DNA of 64,000 bases. Origin: Cyrtodaria siliqua (lineage: Eukaryota > Mollusca > Bivalvia > Adapedonta > Hiatellidae). Shown in pieces: positions 12,325 through 23,599 of this stretch. Position 1 is the first letter of the stretch. Every line of letters begins with the position of its first letter. The position numbers were made by a program, and so were the translations under genes. The notes beneath the pieces are model-generated. The model was given only the letters and a program-made list of their open reading frames with translations, had not been told where the DNA came from and did not search any database. Where the stretch lies: assembly GCA_037043455.1 (NCBI GenBank), contig JAWPHD010000089.1:616828-680827 (forward strand), read 5' to 3'.

Positions 12325-13282
12325 TATTCCTAGTATAGCAGGACACATGAGTACAGGGTATGTACTCCTAGTATAGCAGGACACATGAGTACCGAGTATG
12401 TACTCCTAGTATAGCAGGACACATGAGTACAGGGAATGTACTCCTCTCCTAATATAACGTGACACATGAGTACAGGATATGCACTCCTAGTATAGGAGGA
12501 CACAATAGTACAGAGTATGTAATCCTAGTATAGCAGGACGGAAGAGTACAGGGTATGTACTCCTCTCCTAGTTTAGCAGGACACATGATTACAGTGTATG
12601 TACTCCTAGTATAGCAGGACACATGAGTACAGGGTATGTACCCTTAGTATAGCAGGACACATGAGTGCAGGGTATATACTCCTAGTATAGCAGGACACAT
12701 GAGTACAGGATATGTACTCCTAGGCTAGTATAGCAGGACACATGAGTACAGTGTATGTACTCCTAGTATAGCAGGACACATGAGTACAGTGTATGTACTC
12801 CTAGTATAGCAGGACACATGACTACAGTGTATGTACCCTTAGTATAGCAGGACACATGAGTACAGTGTATGTACTCCTAGTATAGCAGGAAACATGAGTA
12901 CAGTGTATGTACTCCTAGTATAGCAGGACACATGAGTACAGTGTATGTACCCTTAGTATAGCAGGATACATGAGTGCAGGGTATGTACTACTAGTATAGC
13001 AGGACACATGAGTACAGGGTATGTACTCCTAGTATAGCAGGACACATGAGTACAGGGTATATACCCTTAGTATAGCAGGATACATGAGTGCAGGGTATGT
13101 ACTACTTGTATAGCAGGACACATGAGTACAGTGTATGTACTCCTAGTATAGCAGGACACATGAGTACAGGGTATGAACTCCTAGTATAGCAGGACACATG
13201 AGTACAGTGTATGTACTCCTAGTATAGCACGACACATGAGTACAGGGTATGTATCCCTAGTGTAGCAGGACACATGAGTATT
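12325..13282 (+). repeat. 38-bp minisatellite, right block (~25 copies)
   Basis: Same unit as the left block, with more frequent 'ggtatgta' and 'cccttag' variants. It ends inside 'cacatgagta' at about 13,280 where R1-like sequence begins. Confidence 0.95.
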
Positions 13283-13289
13283 ATTTACT

Positions 13290-14884
13290 CAGACATAGAG
13301 GTTAAAATCACTCGAAACTGAATCTATATAGCGTGAGAAAAATGGGAGATTGAATTGAATTATTAAATTACTGAAATAAAACACTAGTCGCCCTGTTTTT
13401 TTCTATGAACTTTCTTAACCATGATCAACCAAAATGTTGGCACGTTTTTGAAAAAAAATATGAAAATTAAGGAGTCCCCATCTGAATTAGACCACTCTGA
13501 AGTGGTTATCAGATATATATGGTGATGAAAAAGAAAACGAAAAAAAACACCACAGTCTTTTCTAAAACTACTTTATAGATGTCAATGAAACTTAGTATGT
13601 ACCCATATTGAAAAAAATAATCTTCAGGTAGCTTCTTAATCTCGTGACAAACATGTTCAAATATGTAAAACTGTTAATTAGGTTTTAATTACTATGTACT
13701 TTGTTTTTGGATTTTGACTATGAGTAATGTATTTTAATATTCGAGGGAAAATGAATTACATGATCCTTCTTAACATAGCTGGACAATTTGGAATACTTTT
13801 CTTACATGTTATTTGTATTAAGATGCAAACACTGTATGTATAAATGGTCAAACTTTAAGTCAGCTTTACCTGTTTATAAGAATAAATGATAACCCATTGA
13901 CTATCTCATTTTAAAATTCGTATTGTTGCAACTCGATTTTATGTCATATACGTACCTTATTGGACTCGGTCAGTTCCGTCTACGTTCAACTCGGTCAATT
14001 CCGGCTACGTTCGTAATCCAATGAGCATATGAGTACATGTATTGATCGAAATATTGCGAATGATTATTGTATATATATCTATGAAAAAACGTATATATAC
14101 ATACAAGTAATCTCAATATACGAGTATTACGGAATATGGCATTTTTTGCAGGGAAAAGTTCAACTAAATGTCATTAAATGTATACATGTCCGTGATCGTC
14201 TACTGTCACACTTTATAAAGGCTTTAATTGCATAAGGTGCATTTCGAACATTTTTTTTCACACAACTTTCGGTGTGGGAGTGTAATAAAGCCACAGAATA
14301 TATAGTTCATATTACACTAGTGCAATAAATATGCAAATGAAATCCGAATTATCGTTCGGTCCTTTCCGTTCAGCTCGGTGTGCATCGGACTTGCTTCTTC
14401 TATTTCCGTAACCGTTTAAAATACCTGATAACTGAAATCGACGAGGTAGTTACATTGTTCGGTGGAGTACGGAGAAGACCGAGTCAACAGAGTATGAACA
14501 AAAAGCAATACAAGGGTAAAAAGGAACAAAGGAAAATGTACCAACATTCTATGATATATTTGTCGAAGATGGTATAGATAAGGGACATTCAGTTTCTTTC
14601 AGTGGGTATGAAATTATTATTTTTTAAACAATACTGTTTTGAAAATACAAGATTTCTGTCTTTAATTTTTGCCACAGTTTAGGGTAGGAGGATCAGTAAT
14701 CCTAAAATAAACAAGATTTGCCTTAATTAAGATTGGCCGTAATTGCTTCATTTACATTTAATTGTAAATATCTGGTGTTGCATGGTATTGGAAGAAACTA
14801 TGACACGGAAAATGTCATTCAATATGTACAATATAGAAGATGAGTATTGTTGATCTAATTACATGTCACAGCGTGTGTGTTAAT
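13290..14884 (+). repeat. R1 large repeat, copy with intact 3' half
   Basis: The sequence matches 50,480-51,996 and, more loosely, 58,150-60,430. From about 13,860 to 14,990 it runs parallel to 50,970-52,100 at a constant offset of 37,112 bp with almost no differences. Landmarks are paired 'ctcggtca(g/a)ttccg' motifs, 'ctacgttcgtaatccaatga' and 'gtgtgcatcgga'. Predicted 68- and 65-codon frames at 14,029 and 14,380 recur unchanged at 51,141 and 51,492. That reflects recent duplication of the DNA rather than selection on protein, since the third copy lacks them. Confidence 0.85.
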
Positions 14885-15000
14885 TGTTTGTTTGTTTGGA
14901 TAGTGTTTTACGTCATTTTTAGCACATGCTGGGCCATATATACGGTCGATTTTGTTTTATGGAAAGATAAAGTTACCTGCATGTTTATTTTGCTTGTCAA
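14885..15000 (-). repeat. SINE family B 3' body
   Basis: The minus strand matches the 3' body of family B ('gacgtaaaacac', 'tatatggcccagc'). The copy is continued at 15,237, the two parts being separated by the family A insertion. Confidence 0.7.
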
Positions 15001-15008
15001 TATGTTTG

Positions 15009-15208
15009 ACTTACATAATTCTATACCTTTTTGTAAGCTATTCGCTTCTAAGGTACTTCTTGATTGACTTCCTGGATAGAACCAGTACTAAGCAATGCAG
15101 ATAAAGTGTCTTGCTCAGGGACAAAACGCATATGGTTATGGCGGGGATCGAACCCTAGACGTTTGGATCATGGGTCCAACGCTCTACCACCAGACCACAG
15201 CGCTCCAC
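15009..15208 (-). mobile_element. SINE family A insertion with 7-bp target duplication
   Basis: On minus, the head reads 'gtggagcgctgtggtctggt' with an A-box-like 'ggtggtagagcg', then a B box 'gggttcgatcccc', then 'gacactttatctgcattg'. The insertion is flanked by ATGTTTG at 15,002-15,008 and 15,209-15,215. The duplicated segment at 52,100-52,125 has the uninterrupted site ('gtcaatttgtgtggactaa'), so this SINE arrived after the duplication. A related copy lies at 36,370. Confidence 0.8.
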
Positions 15209-15236
15209 ATGTTTGGACTAATACCTGGTGAAAATT

Positions 15237-15480
15237 GTCTTTAAATGGTGCCTTACGTCATTTTTAGATGTTAGGCCATATATAACGGTCGATTTTGTTT
15301 TGTGGTACAGGCAGACCACCCCATTTCTTTCCTGTGTAAAATCGGTGGTGTAGACATCACGCCATACGTAAGAATCGAAACTGTCTGACTTGACAAGTCG
15401 AGCTGACAGTGGGATTCGAACCTGCAGGGATGAGAGGCGAGACATTTTTAGATGCAGCGTCTTTAGTTTAGACAATTACA
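15237..15480 (-). repeat. SINE family B copy with head
   Basis: The minus strand carries the tRNA-like B box 'ggttcgaatcccac', 'tgtcagctcgacttgtcaag' and the family B body to 'tatatggcctaacatct'. The matching copy is at 52,150-52,320. Confidence 0.8.
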
Positions 15481-15484
15481 CTAT

Positions 15485-16390
15485 GTTGACTTGCTAAGAA
15501 GTGTGTGAAGCACTAATTTTCCTTTTAGATAATATTTTCGTCAGGTACGACGTTTATAGACACATTTTTGGTATCCCTATGGGTACTAACTATACCCCTT
15601 GTCGTAGATTTGTTTTTGTATTTGCTATGAAATAGATTTTATGTTGAGTCTTTTACCAGATACTCAGGCGGATGTATTGCTTTTAATGACACCTCTCGGT
15701 ATCTGAATGACATACTGAATATTGACAATCCTTTCTTTTCTACTATGGTTAATACTATCTATCCCAAAGAACTTCAACTCAACAAACCTAATATTTTTTA
15801 TACATTCGCTTCTTTTCTTGATTTACATCTCTCTGTTGAAAATGGACAAATAATAAGTAAAATATATGACAAGAGAGATATTTTAATATTGATATTGTGA
15901 ATTATCCCCACTTATATGGTGATATTTCTCGAGCTACTTCTTATAGGGTCTATAGGGTCTATGTTTCTCAATTTATTTGTTTTTCTAGAGCTTGTAGTCG
16001 AGTTGAGGACTTTAATATTAATATTTGCGTATAACTAAGAAGCTACTCCATCAGGGCTACCGTAACCATACACTTTGAAACCCCTTTGCAAACGTTTATT
16101 ATTGTAACCCTGATCTACCTTTAAAATATAAAAGTAATTTAAGAACTCTTCTGTGAAAAGGACAATCGGGTTTCTATGTTGATGTGATTTCGTAAGGTCC
16201 TTGGTCATTATCGCTTTCATACAATCTTTAGTGCAGGTGTTAAAAAGTTTATCAAAATAGGTTATGACCCTATCATTTTGCAACGTACTGAATGTTTAGT
16301 GGTTGACCTATTTACAGTTCGCCTCTATGCTTTCCTCTTTGAGTGTGCGATGACCGAACATATTATGGACCCTATGATGACGTCTACCTA
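15485..16390 (+). pseudogene. Penelope-like reverse transcriptase, C-terminal relic
   Basis: Several plus-strand frames must be combined to read this. At 15,500-15,600 it resembles the RT segment 'ALIFLLDNIFV...GIPMGTNY', with frameshifts following. Later parts show 'PDTQAD' and a degenerate YLDD region. From about 16,236 a frame reads 'VKKFIKIGYDPIILQRTE' and ends 'MTEHIMDPMMTST' at a stop near 16,390. The same C-terminus recurs at 20,481 and 53,050. Stops and frameshifts make it non-functional. RT-class assignment is by motif resemblance to the better copy at 19,265-20,480. Confidence 0.75.
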
Positions 16391-16810
16391 AATCCTCAAA
16401 GGACGGTAGCGTCTGATGCTTGTCTTAATATGTTCTTGTCGTACCCTTAATAGTTTGTTCTCTTGTTGCTCTGACTACTACCAAGTCATTGAGTACTTGC
16501 TTTGTGGCTTTCTAGGCTTTTGTTTTTTATATTCATATATATATAATCATTTTTTTGTAATGCTTATATTGCCTATTAATACTGCATTGTTGGTTAGAGA
16601 ATATAACCTGGTGTGGATATCTTTATTTACACTGTCCCGTTTTATTATGATGACAATAGGATAAGTGTGAGGGTTGATGCACGCCTGGTTTAAACCCACA
16701 GCGGTCATTTTTGCCACTGACCGTTATTAGGTGGAAGCCCTATTGTAAACACTTTTATGTTTGTGATGTCATATCTAGACTTTTATTCATCTTTTTAATT
16801 AGTGTTTGTT
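16391..16810 (+). mobile_element. Penelope-like element 3' region
   Basis: This directly follows the RT stop codon and is shared with 20,556-21,065, 21,270-21,765, 47,805-48,155 and 53,220-53,640, and in inverted form with 29,428, 43,622, 45,290 and 60,490. Landmarks are 'ttgttctcttgttgctctg', 'ggtttaaacccacagcgg' and 'tgccactgaccgtt'. No coding is seen in it. Confidence 0.8.
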
Positions 16811-17099
16811 TATATGAGTAGTATACAAAATGGCGGTACCAGGACACTTTTTTGAGGGACGTTTTATGCAACGAGTCAGTAAATTTATCAGCCGGCAAGC
16901 AAACCAACACATTTAAAACTCGTTACAACCCCCCTCAAAGAAAACTCCCTCTACACCCCCAGTTTCTAAACTACTTATAAGTAATTGATACTTTTTATAT
17001 CAACCCCAAATAAAACAACTGCAGATCAGGTAATCAGTATCTTTCAAACCCATCACCGCACATGATTTTAGTCTTAGCTGTTAAACAAAGTCGGAACCC

Positions 17100-19290
17100 C
17101 AGTTTGTATACTTGCTACTTTTTTTGGAAGGGTGCAACTATTTTGGGTGAATCTACTTTCATATGCGGACAAACTTTTTTTATTAATTTCATAGCTGCCC
17201 AGCTTGTGTTTGTTAGATCTGATAACTTTCATTTTATGATGATCTTCTGTTGCTGTGAATAAAATATTTTTGTAGTTATCATGCGTTATCTCTTTTTTGA
17301 CAACACATTTTTTAACACCTTCGCATTTCTTTGTTTCAGTATTATCAGCTAAAATGTAGTGTATGACTTACTCCTCAATCCAACAAACTCTACGATCACC
17401 GTACCACAGGCTTCAACTTTTCATTTTACCAATAACCTTTTTGTTATCGCTGAAGTAAAACTCACTTTTTGGATCATAATCACTGTTATCAAAATGTTCT
17501 TTGTCTTTGTAAAGATCAGCATACGCATCTTCTGTCCGAATTTCATAACACAGAGATTCAGTGTCAGTAAACAATAATTTGACTTTTTTATTGTATTTGT
17601 TTTTAGCATAATTGTAGTGGAAATCATACATCAAGTATTTTGATAAGTCTAGAATACACATACCAAAATAACAAGGGCAATTTAAGACAAGTCTTTCTTT
17701 CATTCTGTTTATAGCAAACAAGTTTTCACTAAACATCTTACAAGAAATAAACGATGGTCTTGCTGCATATTTCAAAAGAACTACCTCGTCATGCGTCAGC
17801 TTAACATTAACTCTCTTTCTCAAATTTTCCATCGTCTTGCCAAAAACCGAATTATTCATAAGCTTGAGGAAATTCTTTCTCGAAAGCATTTTTACCAGCT
17901 GTTTTTTTTTGTAGTATTGAAGTCGATATACATTTTCAACCATTGAGACTCGTCAAACTTGAGTATCCTGTGTATCTTTTTCACTTTCAACACCAAACTT
18001 TCATACAACTTTACATTTCTATAATGCGTAACATATTTTTTCTTATCTTTCAATGTAGTAACAAGTTTGTTAACTTTACTAGTTCCCAAATTAAACTTAC
18101 TCTTCAAGTTCTTGCAGTAGTCCGACAACCACTCATCTTTTATAGTTAGTCTGGTAAAGGCTGACACATCGCCGACCCGTACAAGTTGTTAGCATCAAGA
18201 TACATTATATACTTACTCTGTTTACTACTATCATAGTTTTCCATATACTTATTATTAGCTTTCGAATATCTAGTCGCAATATAACTCACGCCACCTCTCA
18301 TCCCTTTCTCTACAAACAGATATTTATCAATATCAGTAATCAAGTCAAGTTTACTCCCAGTCATTTTCAAACAGGCATCCCAAGATAAATCGGGACTACT
18401 GATGTAATGACAAGGATCTAATTTGTAATACTCAAAGCACATTTTTCTGAAGTTCTCAAAAACATCAGCTAGCAGCAAAACATCACTTTTTAAATACAGA
18501 TCATGATATTCCCCATGTTTTTGATCTTGAACGTGTTCAATATTTATTTAGCATGCTTATAATCTTCATCTGATATATTTGCATCATTTAACTGAGAGTA
18601 GAAGCTTTTCTTGTCAGGCAATTGTTTTTCCTTGAAACATTCAAAGCTATCCATATAATCATACGGGTAAACTCCTTTTCTCTTCAAAAGTTCTAACATT
18701 TCAAAAGTTCTAACTTTTCATCCGTTGTTTAAGAATATCTCTCAGGAATACCTGAGATATATACTTAAACAACGGAATGTTTTTACCGAGTTATCGAGTG
18801 ACTGGGACATAAATTGAAAACTATCTATAAACACTAAATTTGACCCAAACATGAAAGTCATATACCTTTCCATGTTATTTGGTCTAACATTTATCGTTTT
18901 TTAACTTTCCGATGTGCTGCATTATAAAGTGAGCGTCATAACCCCTCAAATTATGAAATACAACAGGTATCTTTTTAGTCAACTTAAAAAACTGAGTTTG
19001 CATGCATCATGGGCACTTCCTCTAAACTTCCCAGTTATGTGAAAATGATCTCTAACTGCTCTATCGCACGTCATATATCGTTCATCACAAATATGACATT
19101 TTTCTTCTGCTGCTGTCATTGTCAAATCTTTCTTAAAATATGCATTTGCAGTTTTTTTGCAATATTTGCAATATTTTTCTTCCTCTATCATTTGTTTTAA
19201 AAACTTATAAACAGCATTTGTTCCTCTGTATGTTACAACCGGTTTGAAATATTTGTCATCGTAGCAGCAGACAACCTTGCAAAATGATAG
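17100..19290 (-). pseudogene. Maverick/Polinton-type family B DNA polymerase, broken
   Basis: On minus, the relic starts with a segment containing the Cys/His-rich 'CHICDERY' and 'VRDHFHITGKFRGSAH' signature, which precedes the exonuclease domain in protein-primed polymerases of Maverick/Polinton elements. Pieces reading 'VVFHNLRGYDAHFIMQH' and 'VYPYDYMDSFE' follow. Then come the polymerase domain with motif A 'YLDANNLYG' (about 18,200), 'NNSVFGKTMEN', and motif C at 17,554-17,565, which reads DTES instead of the usual DTDS. C-terminal traces ('HHKMKVIRSNKHKLGSYEI') extend to about 17,110. Frameshifts near 18,150, 18,540, 18,900, 17,412 and 17,350 plus internal stops kill it. No other Maverick genes (integrase, capsid, ATPase, protease) are visible nearby. 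Confidence 0.85.
18723..18776. repeat. 54-bp near-perfect hairpin inside the polB relic
   Basis: The sequence begins CCGTTGTTTAAG and ends CTTAAACAACGG, and pairs through the centre around 'ctcaggaatacctgag'. One arm overlaps plausible polB coding ('FKYISQVF'), so the other arm looks like a local inverted duplication. It is followed on minus by a 19-bp direct duplication containing 'gttagaacttttgaa'. Confidence 0.7.
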
Positions 19291-20480
19291 GGTCATAACT
19301 TCTTTTGATAAACTTTTTAACCAGTTTAACAAAGACAAAATGAAAGTGATCATGACCAAGAATTTTACGAAGTTTATAAATCACATCACCATAGAAGTCA
19401 AGTTGTGATATTCCTTGTCGCAGAAGAGTCCTTCAATTACTTTTATATTTGGAAAAAAGATCAGGGTTACGATAATAAAATTTTGCCAAGGTTTTACGAA
19501 GTTTATGGTAACGGTAACCGTGATTGAGTATCTTTTTAGTTATACAAAGATTACGAATATTAAAGTCCTCAAATCGAGTGCAAGTTCTTGAGAAATGTAT
19601 AAGTTGAGAAACATACACCCAATAAGAATTTACTCGGGGAACATCCCAATCCAAGTGGGGGTAATTCACAATGTCAAAATTAAAATCACCTCTCTTGTCA
19701 TAGATTTTGCTAATTATTTCACCATTTTCAATCAAGAAAAGAAGCGTTATTATCAGATATATTAAGCTGAAGCTCTTTAGGATACATATTATTAACCATA
19801 GTTGGAAAGAAAGGGTTGTCACTGTTCAATATGTCATCCAGATACCGAGAGGTGTCATTAAAAGCTTTAATAACATCTGCCTGGGTATCTGGTGAAAGAC
19901 TCGACATGAAATCTCTTTCATAGCAAAATAAAAACAAATCTACGACAAGTGGTGCACAGTTCTTACCCATAGGGATACCAACAATTTGTCTATCAACGGT
20001 CGTTTCATACCTGACGAAAATATTATCTAATAGGAAGATGAGTGCTTCACAAACTTCATAGCAAGTCCACATAGTATAATTGTCTAAACTGCCTTTATTG
20101 AAAAACGCTTTAAAATTATTACATGCCAAAAATGTAGTATTTTCTCTAGCGCATGTTTTTTGAATAAGAGAAATTAGCTTGTATTTAATAAGGTGATGTG
20201 GTAAGGTTCTATATAGTGTAGAGAAGTCATAAGTGATTATTGATGAAACTTGACCTTTATTGAAAATTTTATCAAGAACGTCTTCTGAACTTTTTATAGA
20301 CCAAAATAAATTAATCGCAGAGTTTTCATAAGTTTTATCACGATATAGTTTAACGTGATCTTTAACGGCAGTAAGACAAGAAGTTAAAAGTTTGGAGATG
20401 TTTGTTGTGTTGCAGGCACTAGAATTCGAAATAAAGCGAGCCTTATACGGATTCTTATGTAATTTAGGAATCCAGTACAT
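19265..20480 (-). pseudogene. Penelope-like reverse transcriptase, largest relic
   Basis: A 250-codon frame (20,480-19,728) reads 'MYWIPKLHKNPYKARFIS', 'TYDFSTLYRTLPHHLI', 'VGIPMGKNCAPLVVDLFLF' and the catalytic 'SRYLDDILN'. These are RT palm motifs of the kind found in Penelope-like elements, though other RT classes cannot be excluded by eye. A frameshift near 19,730 leads into 'SKIYDKRGDFNFDIVNYPH' and 'GYRYHKLRKTLAKFYYR' (to 19,433). A second break leads to 'FIKRSYDP'-like sequence that stops abruptly at about 19,280, joined to the polB relic. No GIY-YIG endonuclease is seen. Confidence 0.75.
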
Positions 20481-21068
20481 AGTACGCCACTATGCTTTCC
20501 TCTTTAATTGTACGATGACCGGACACGCTGTGGACCCTATGATGACACCTACCTAAAGCCCATTGGGACGGTGGCGTTTGATGTTTGTCTATGATCTTTC
20601 TTGTCGTGCCCTTAATGGTTTATTCTCTTGTTGCTCTGGCTTCTGCCAAGTCATTGAGTACCTTCATTGTGGCTTTGTAGGCTATTGTTTTTTTGTATTA
20701 TATTTACACGAGCATATTTGTGTTTTACTTATATCGCCTATTGATGCTGCCTTGTTGGTTAGAGATTAGATCATGGCGAGGATTTCTTTATTTACAGTCC
20801 TGTTTTAATGGGATGACAGTAGGGTAAGTGTGAGGTTTGGTGCACCCTAGAACCGGTTTAAACCCACAGTGGCCTACTTTGCCATTGACCGTTCCAATGC
20901 GGAAGCCCTATCGTCAACCATTTTGTGTTTGTGATGTTGTTTGCATTTATTATTACTTTTGCCTTCTCGTTTGTCTGCGCATATGTTTGCGTGTTTGTTT
21001 CTGTGTTTTGTGGTTGACTGTCCTCCTTGAATGCTACTTTTCCTGTCCGATTTTTTATATTTCTTTCT
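20481..21068 (+). mobile_element. Penelope-like element C-terminus plus 3' region, opposite orientation
   Basis: Right after the minus-strand RT ends, the plus strand encodes the final residues of the same protein ('HYAFLFNCTMTGHAVDPMM', stop at about 20,555) followed by the shared 3' region to 'ttttttatatttctt'. Two partial copies therefore abut in opposite orientations at 20,480/20,481, an arrangement known for Penelope-like elements. Confidence 0.8.
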
Positions 21069-21127
21069 CACTTGACAAGTCGAGCTCCGAGTGGGATTCG
21101 ATCTCTTGCAGCGGTAAGAGGAAAGAC
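21069..21127 (-). repeat. SINE family B head fragment
   Basis: 'cttgacaagtcgagctccga' followed by 'gtgggattcgatc' is the inverted head of SINE family B, wedged between two Penelope-like 3' fragments. Confidence 0.65.
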
Positions 21128-21765
21128 AGTTTTAGAAAAGAGGTTATGACCCTATCATTTTGTAACGTACAGAATATTTAATGTTTGACCCATTTAGAGT
21201 TCGCCACTATGCTTTTCTCTTTGTGCGATGACAGAACATATTGTGGACCCTATGATGACGACTTCTTAAATCCTCAAAGGATGATAGCGTCTGATGCTGG
21301 TCTTAAATACTGTCTTGTCGTACCCTTATGGTTTGTTCTCTTGTTGCTCTTGCTTCTGTCAAGTCACTGAGTACTTGCTTTGTGGCTTTCTAGACTTTTA
21401 TATTCAAATTTACATGATCATTTATGTGTTATACTTATATTGCCTATAAATGATGCTTTGTTTGCCATAATATAACCTGGAGGAGATATCTTATTTGCAC
21501 TGTCCCGTTTTATTGGGATGACACTAGGGTAAGAGTGAGATTTCGTGCACCCTAGAACCTGGTTTAAACACACAGCGGCCGTTTTTGCCACTCACTGTTC
21601 CAAAAGGCGATAGCCCTATTGTCAACCCTTTTATGTTTGTCTTGTCGTGTCTTGCCTTTGAGTTATCTTTAAAATTGTTGTTTGTTTTTGCGCGTGCTCT
21701 TGGTTGACTATGGTCCTTGAATGCCGCATTTCCTGTTTTTATATCTGCTTTTACTATCCCGGCCT
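21128..21765 (+). mobile_element. Penelope-like element C-terminus and 3' region, second tandem copy
   Basis: It begins with 'aaaagaggttatgaccctat' (RT C-terminal coding, now interrupted by stops). It passes the shared landmarks 'gtttaaacacacagcggcc' and 'cttggttgactatggtcctt', and ends near 21,765. It is more diverged than the copy at 20,481. Confidence 0.75.
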
Positions 21766-22640
21766 CAGAAGCCATCTTCTATTTTAGAACCTATTATTGT
21801 GGGTTTATATTACCATCAAACAGTTGTGCAGTTGCGCTATCTGAACGTTAGCACTATCATTTTGGTATATATAGCAACAGTCCACACCGCTTGTCAGATA
21901 TACTTATGGTTGTGCAGAACTATTTGCTTACTAATAAGAGACCTACGTCCGCATCACAGTTAGCCTTCACAACTATATACTATAGCACCCTGTCTACTAA
22001 ATCACCAGACTGTGATTGGTCAAAAGGAAGTTTAGGAATCCGAGACTAATGTTACCAATGTGATGTGATGGATTTGATAAAATATAATGACCGAAATAAA
22101 ACAACTTGCGAATTCACACATAAAAAAGTATATTTTCTTCAAAATGGAACATTTTATAAATATTTGTGTAGTTATTTTTTTTTAAATTATGACTGAAAAA
22201 TGAAAGTAGGTACATTTTGACATTTGGCGCGGAAAAACTGCAAAACTGGGGGTATGCCATTTCGAAGCCAGAAACGACTAACTTCTCATAAGATTAACTA
22301 TGATAAAAGTTCCCATTTTCAGTTTCAGGCAAGGCGTGCCATATATGTCTACGAGATATAGGGCAATCAGAGCAGACCTAAAAGCTATAATGCAGGCCTA
22401 TGGGAAAATCGATAGTTGTCGGTTATCACTACTCTTACTACCACTACCCTCCAAATTGGTGACAGAAGAGGGATATTTTCTAGGGGCACTAGGTGGAGAA
22501 CCGAAAATATGTGATGGATAGAAAGACGGAAGGACGTAGAGACGGAATGACCAAAAACAATATGTCTCCTGGCCACTTGGGGGAGACATAATGATGTCAT
22601 ATTTAACTGAAGTATGGATACATTTCAAACGTTGTCAAAA
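21766..22640. other. Intergenic DNA with a dispersed repeat tail
   Basis: No gene is recognised. 22,520-22,600 ('gaaagacggaaggacgtaga', 'caatatgtctcc') resembles a dispersed repeat that I recall from bivalve genomes, but it has no second copy in this window. Confidence 0.5.
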
Positions 22641-22664
22641 GTGTAGGAAAGGAGTAATTTGGAA

Positions 22665-22815
22665 ATGTTTAGAACACGATACATATTGCAGTCTCGGTTT
22701 AATCGGGTTAAGCAGTACTAAATATTTAGATTAAAAAAATAAATTAAATTAATGAATAGTACAGAAATTTGAGCCATCCCGAAGATGGTATGCATATGAC
22801 GATGATCATGAAACC
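22665..22815 (+). repeat. R2 interspersed repeat, short copy
   Basis: It shares 'cacgatacatattgcagtct', 'cggttta' and 'catcccgaagatgg(t/c)atgc' with 27,640-28,010 and, inverted, with 44,925-45,290. The middle is deleted relative to those copies. Confidence 0.7.
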
Positions 22816-23148
22816 TTCAATGTGGTACTTTCATACCATTCATTGGCCAAATCAAATATTCAAAACATTGTTATGTTTATTAAAATCAAGTATGAAGTAT
22901 TTAAGCTCGATATGCTTACTGAAACAAATTTCTAAATGTTAAATAGAAACAAATATAATTTTAAAATGTTATCTCGGAACTACTGACGAATCATGAAAAG
23001 TATAAACACAAAGTCAAATGATATTTCTCAAAATGGAAATGAAGTGCATTGTTGTTTAAAGGCTCATCAACACATTGCATGGACGGCTCATCAACACCTT
23101 GCATGGACTATTTCGAACCGTCCCAGAAAGAGGGGCCGGACATATAGA

Positions 23149-23320
23149 GAATATTATGTCAGTGCCTTTTACTATCAAGTTTATTAGGCGAGGCTTAGAA
23201 AACGAAGAATGGCGAGGCTCTGCGAGGCTTAGAAAACGTTTTCGTGCAGAGCCTCGCCCATTCTTCGTTTTTGTGCAGAGCCTAATAAACTTGATAATAA
23301 AAAGCACTGGCATAACATTC
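23149..23320. mobile_element. Foldback (inverted-repeat) element, 172 bp
   Basis: The ends are inverted over about 41 bp: left 'gaatattatgtcagtgcctt...tcaagtttattaggc', right the reverse complement of the same with four or five mismatches. The centre contains a second inverted pair around 'gaggctctgc' and 'gcagagcctc' with 'gaaaacg'. It has no coding capacity and looks like a MITE. Confidence 0.75.
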
Positions 23321-23599
23321 TATTTATCATGTAGATTATCCAAATTTTCTGTATGAATTACTATTATTACCTATTTCTCAGAATGTTACGCTTAGCGAGG
23401 ACGCCGCCATGTTGTTGTTTTTTGTTTGTTTTATGACGTCAGGCAACGTTACGTGTATGACGTCAGATAACGTTACGTACAATAAACGCCGAGGAATTCC
23501 GCATTGATTTGCTTTATTGGTCAGTCCCTAATTAAAGCAAAATGTATTAGGTCACCCATTTATTAGGCAGAAAAGGGCATATCTGCACGATAAATAGGA

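Noticed and set aside
9985..13282. CRISPR-like regular repeats of 38 bp
   Set aside because: There are no unique spacers; the units are directly contiguous. The genome is eukaryotic. It is a minisatellite.
14029..14577. 68- and 65-codon frames conserved at 51,141 and 51,492
   Set aside because: Identity extends equally over non-coding flanks, and the third R1 copy at 59-60 kb does not keep them open; this is recent duplication, not coding conservation.
17359..18149. Plus-strand frames across the polB relic
   Set aside because: Antisense shadows of the polymerase coding on minus.
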